Shown here piece by piece: positions 62,592-64,000 of a stretch of DNA of 64,000 nt. Numbering within the stretch: the first letter of the stretch is position 1; every line of letters begins with the position of its first letter. Location: contig JAMCWJ010000010.1 of the NCBI GenBank assembly GCA_023475105.1, positions 1-64,000 of the forward strand, given 5' to 3'. The DNA comes from Nitrospirota bacterium (GTDB lineage: Bacteria; Nitrospirota; Thermodesulfovibrionia; Thermodesulfovibrionales; UBA9159). The notes beneath the pieces were generated by a model, which was not told the DNA's origin, did not search any database, and worked only from the letters and a program-made list of their open reading frames with translations. The translations under genes were made by a program, and so were the position numbers.

Positions 62592-64000
62592 TTATAGTCC
62601 TGGCTTCCAGGGGAAATAAAGACTGAAAGTAGAACCTGCTCCTATCTTGCTGTCTATTTGAACAGCGCCCCCATGATCTTCAACAATTTTCTTTGTAATT
62701 GAAAGACCCAGCCCCGCCCCTTTCAAATCCAGCTTTGTAGTATAAAAAGGTTCAAAAATCTTGCTAAGATCTTCTTCCGGTATTCCTCCGCCGGTGTCTC
62801 CTATTTTCACCACCATGTATGCGACACCTTGCACTACTTCTCTATCGGCCGTAACAGTAAGTACTCCGCCACCCGGCATTGCGTCTATCGCATTGGATAC
62901 GAGATTTTCGATTGCCTGAAGAACTTGCTCTTTATCTACAGCTATGAGGGGAACATCTGCAAAGGCCTTATTTATGATTATCGCCCGTTCAGCGCATATT
63001 TCTCCATAAACGGATAACGCTTTCTCAATAGTCTCGATAATATTACACTCTTCCGCGTGAGGCCCTGCACGCCGTGAAAAAGACAGGACATTCCGTAAGA
63101 TGCCTTCTAATCTGATAACTTCCGTGAATATCAATCCGGTGTATTCTTTCTCTTTCGTGCCATTGGCAAATCTCTTGTGGAGTCTTCTTGTAAACCCGCC
63201 TATCGCTGAGAGCGGATTCCTGATTTCATGCGCCACATTAGCCGTGATTCTCCCGAGTGCGGAGAGTTTTTCGGATTCGGCGAGTTGTTCGATGAGCCGG
63301 TGCTTTTCCATGTCGGCCTGATGACGCTCGATGATACCATGGAGGGTAATCGCAATCGCCGTGAGGAAGTCCTCTTCTTCCGGGGTTCCCTTGTGTCCTT
63401 CCTTAACAAATATATTAATCAGGCCGAGTGTCTTCTCTCCGCACACGACGGGCACACAATAATGGCCATGGGGGACTTCACCTGCGTGTCGGATTTCATG
63501 ACGCTCATCGAGGCAGTCGGCAAATATGGCTGTACGGCTCGATGCCGCAAGGCCGCATAAGCATTTACCGAAAGGGACCTTCTCGCAGGGAGCCGGCTGT
63601 GAGGCGGAAACTCTGCGAACCACCTTTAAAACAAGCGTCTCGGGCTCATCCTCTACAAGATAGATGCATCCTTCAGACTGAAATGCCAAGCCCGGAATAG
63701 TAAGGATAAGATCAATGATACGATCCAGCTGCTCCTCAAGTGAAATGGGTTCCAGTGAGATCTTCAGGACAGCGCTGATCACCTTCTGGATGAAGTAGTT
63801 CTGCTGAATCTTACGCTCTGCCCGTCTTCGCTCCGTTATGTCTCTGATGGCCCCAATCGCGAGTGACACCCCATCGGTCTCCAAGTGACTCAAGCTGATG
63901 TCTGCCGTAAATTCCGTGCCGTCTTTTTTCAGACAAAAGAATTCTCGACCCGTTCCCATAGGACGAACACGGGGACAGGAAAAATACGTTAAAATCTTTT
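62592..64000 (-). CDS. PAS-GAF sensor histidine kinase (N-terminus outside window)
   Basis: The frame is open to the window edge. Visible part: end of a PAS domain (RPMGTGREFFCLKKDGTEFTAD, IRDITERRRAERK), GAF domain (about 60-230 of the visible chain; YCVPVVCGEKTLGLINIF), HisKA with phospho-His in NVAHEIRNPLSAIGG, HATPase with N-box ENLVSNAIDAMPGGG, G1 KIGDTGGGI, F-box FEPFYTTK, G2 GAGLGLSITKKI. Cytoplasmic sensing domains only in this part. The partner regulator is not in the window. Confidence 0.9.
   Translation of the reverse strand, partial: KILTYFSCPRVRPMGTGREFFCLKKDGTEFTADISLSHLETDGVSLAIGAIRDITERRRAERKIQQNYFIQKVISAVLKISLEPISLEEQLDRIIDLILTIPGLAFQSEGCIYLVEDEPETLVLKVVRRVSASQPAPCEKVPFGKCLCGLAASSRTAIFADCLDERHEIRHAGEVPHGHYCVPVVCGEKTLGLINIFVKEGHKGTPEEEDFLTAIAITLHGIIERHQADMEKHRLIEQLAESEKLSALGRITANVAHEIRNPLSAIGGFTRRLHKRFANGTKEKEYTGLIFTEVIRLEGILRNVLSFSRRAGPHAEECNIIETIEKALSVYGEICAERAIIINKAFADVPLIAVDKEQVLQAIENLVSNAIDAMPGGGVLTVTADREVVQGVAYMVVKIGDTGGGIPEEDLSKIFEPFYTTKLDLKGAGLGLSITKKIVEDHGGAVQIDSKIGAGSTFSLYFPWKPGL

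Noticed and set aside
1-64000. CRISPR arrays, prophage, integrase or transposase genes
   Set aside because: No regularly spaced direct repeats and no recognisable phage or transposase proteins were found on either strand.

Overview
The window is a stretch of bacterial chromosome, mostly GC-rich and densely coded, from a diderm bacterium with lipopolysaccharide (BamA, Skp, LpxD, FabZ, LpxA, LpxI). The mix of genes (LpxI instead of LpxH, stand-alone MshEN protein, c-type cytochrome lipoproteins, ADP-forming acyl-CoA synthetase, archaemetzincin and THUMP remnants) best fits an uncultured Nitrospirota (Thermodesulfovibrionia-like) or a related deep diderm lineage. That placement is inference from gene content; no rRNA is present.

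Layout. 1-560: the minus-strand translation operon tRNA-Thr(TGT), tRNA-Tyr, tRNA-Gly, tRNA-Thr(GGT) and the first 22 codons of tuf, in the same order as E. coli thrU-tyrU-glyT-thrT-tufB. 0.67-1.5 kb: rlmB. 1.7-7.8 kb: outer-membrane and lipid A operon bamA-skp-lpxD-fabZ-lpxA-lpxI. 7.9-13.4 kb: yajC, an HD hydrolase, secD, secF, recJ. 13.5-20.8 kb: a catabolic block with a FAH-family hydrolase, a complete branched-chain amino acid ABC importer (livKHMGF, own promoter) and a CoA-acylating methylmalonate-semialdehyde dehydrogenase. 21-30 kb: MshEN protein, cytochrome, DUF72, pyruvate dehydrogenase E1alpha/E1beta, E2, and the alpha subunit of an ADP-forming acyl-CoA synthetase overlapping E2. 30.5-36.7 kb: glycogen synthase, lipoprotein, GspA/GspB (ExeA/ExeB-like), LOG-family protein, DUF2784. 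36.8-42.7 kb: cytochrome, small zinc-ribbon protein, infC with an AUA start, two tandem cold-shock genes, the synthetase beta subunit (far from alpha), and Rel (ppGpp). 42.7-50.9 kb, minus strand: pseudo-receiver/PilZ protein with a small membrane ORF; and a long operon ROK kinase-lepA-lepB-DUF4845-ribE-ribBA-arsM. 50.9-58.7 kb: nfo, recD2, an MFS transporter and the three-gene pntAA-pntAB-pntB transhydrogenase. 58.8-64 kb: a less dense, gene-poor tail with short palindromic repeats, broken genes (archaemetzincin, AmmeMemoRadiSam, possible Pcm), a PurM/HypE-like protein, GYD and THUMP proteins and a PAS-GAF histidine kinase running off the edge.

The most interesting result is arsM at 44438-45235: the methyltransferase is interrupted by one in-frame TGA exactly where family members carry the second arsenic-binding cysteine, full homology resumes after it, and a 9-bp hairpin with a six-base loop follows at the 17-nt spacing of the E. 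coli fdhF SECIS element. I read it as a selenoprotein arsenite methyltransferase. Other points: several genes with a -10 box 5-8 nt before the start codon (probable leaderless mRNAs: pdhA, the synthetase beta subunit, rel, a radical-SAM stub), a terminator inside the predicted cold-shock leader, and several very short ORFs whose stop codons overlap or abut the next start.
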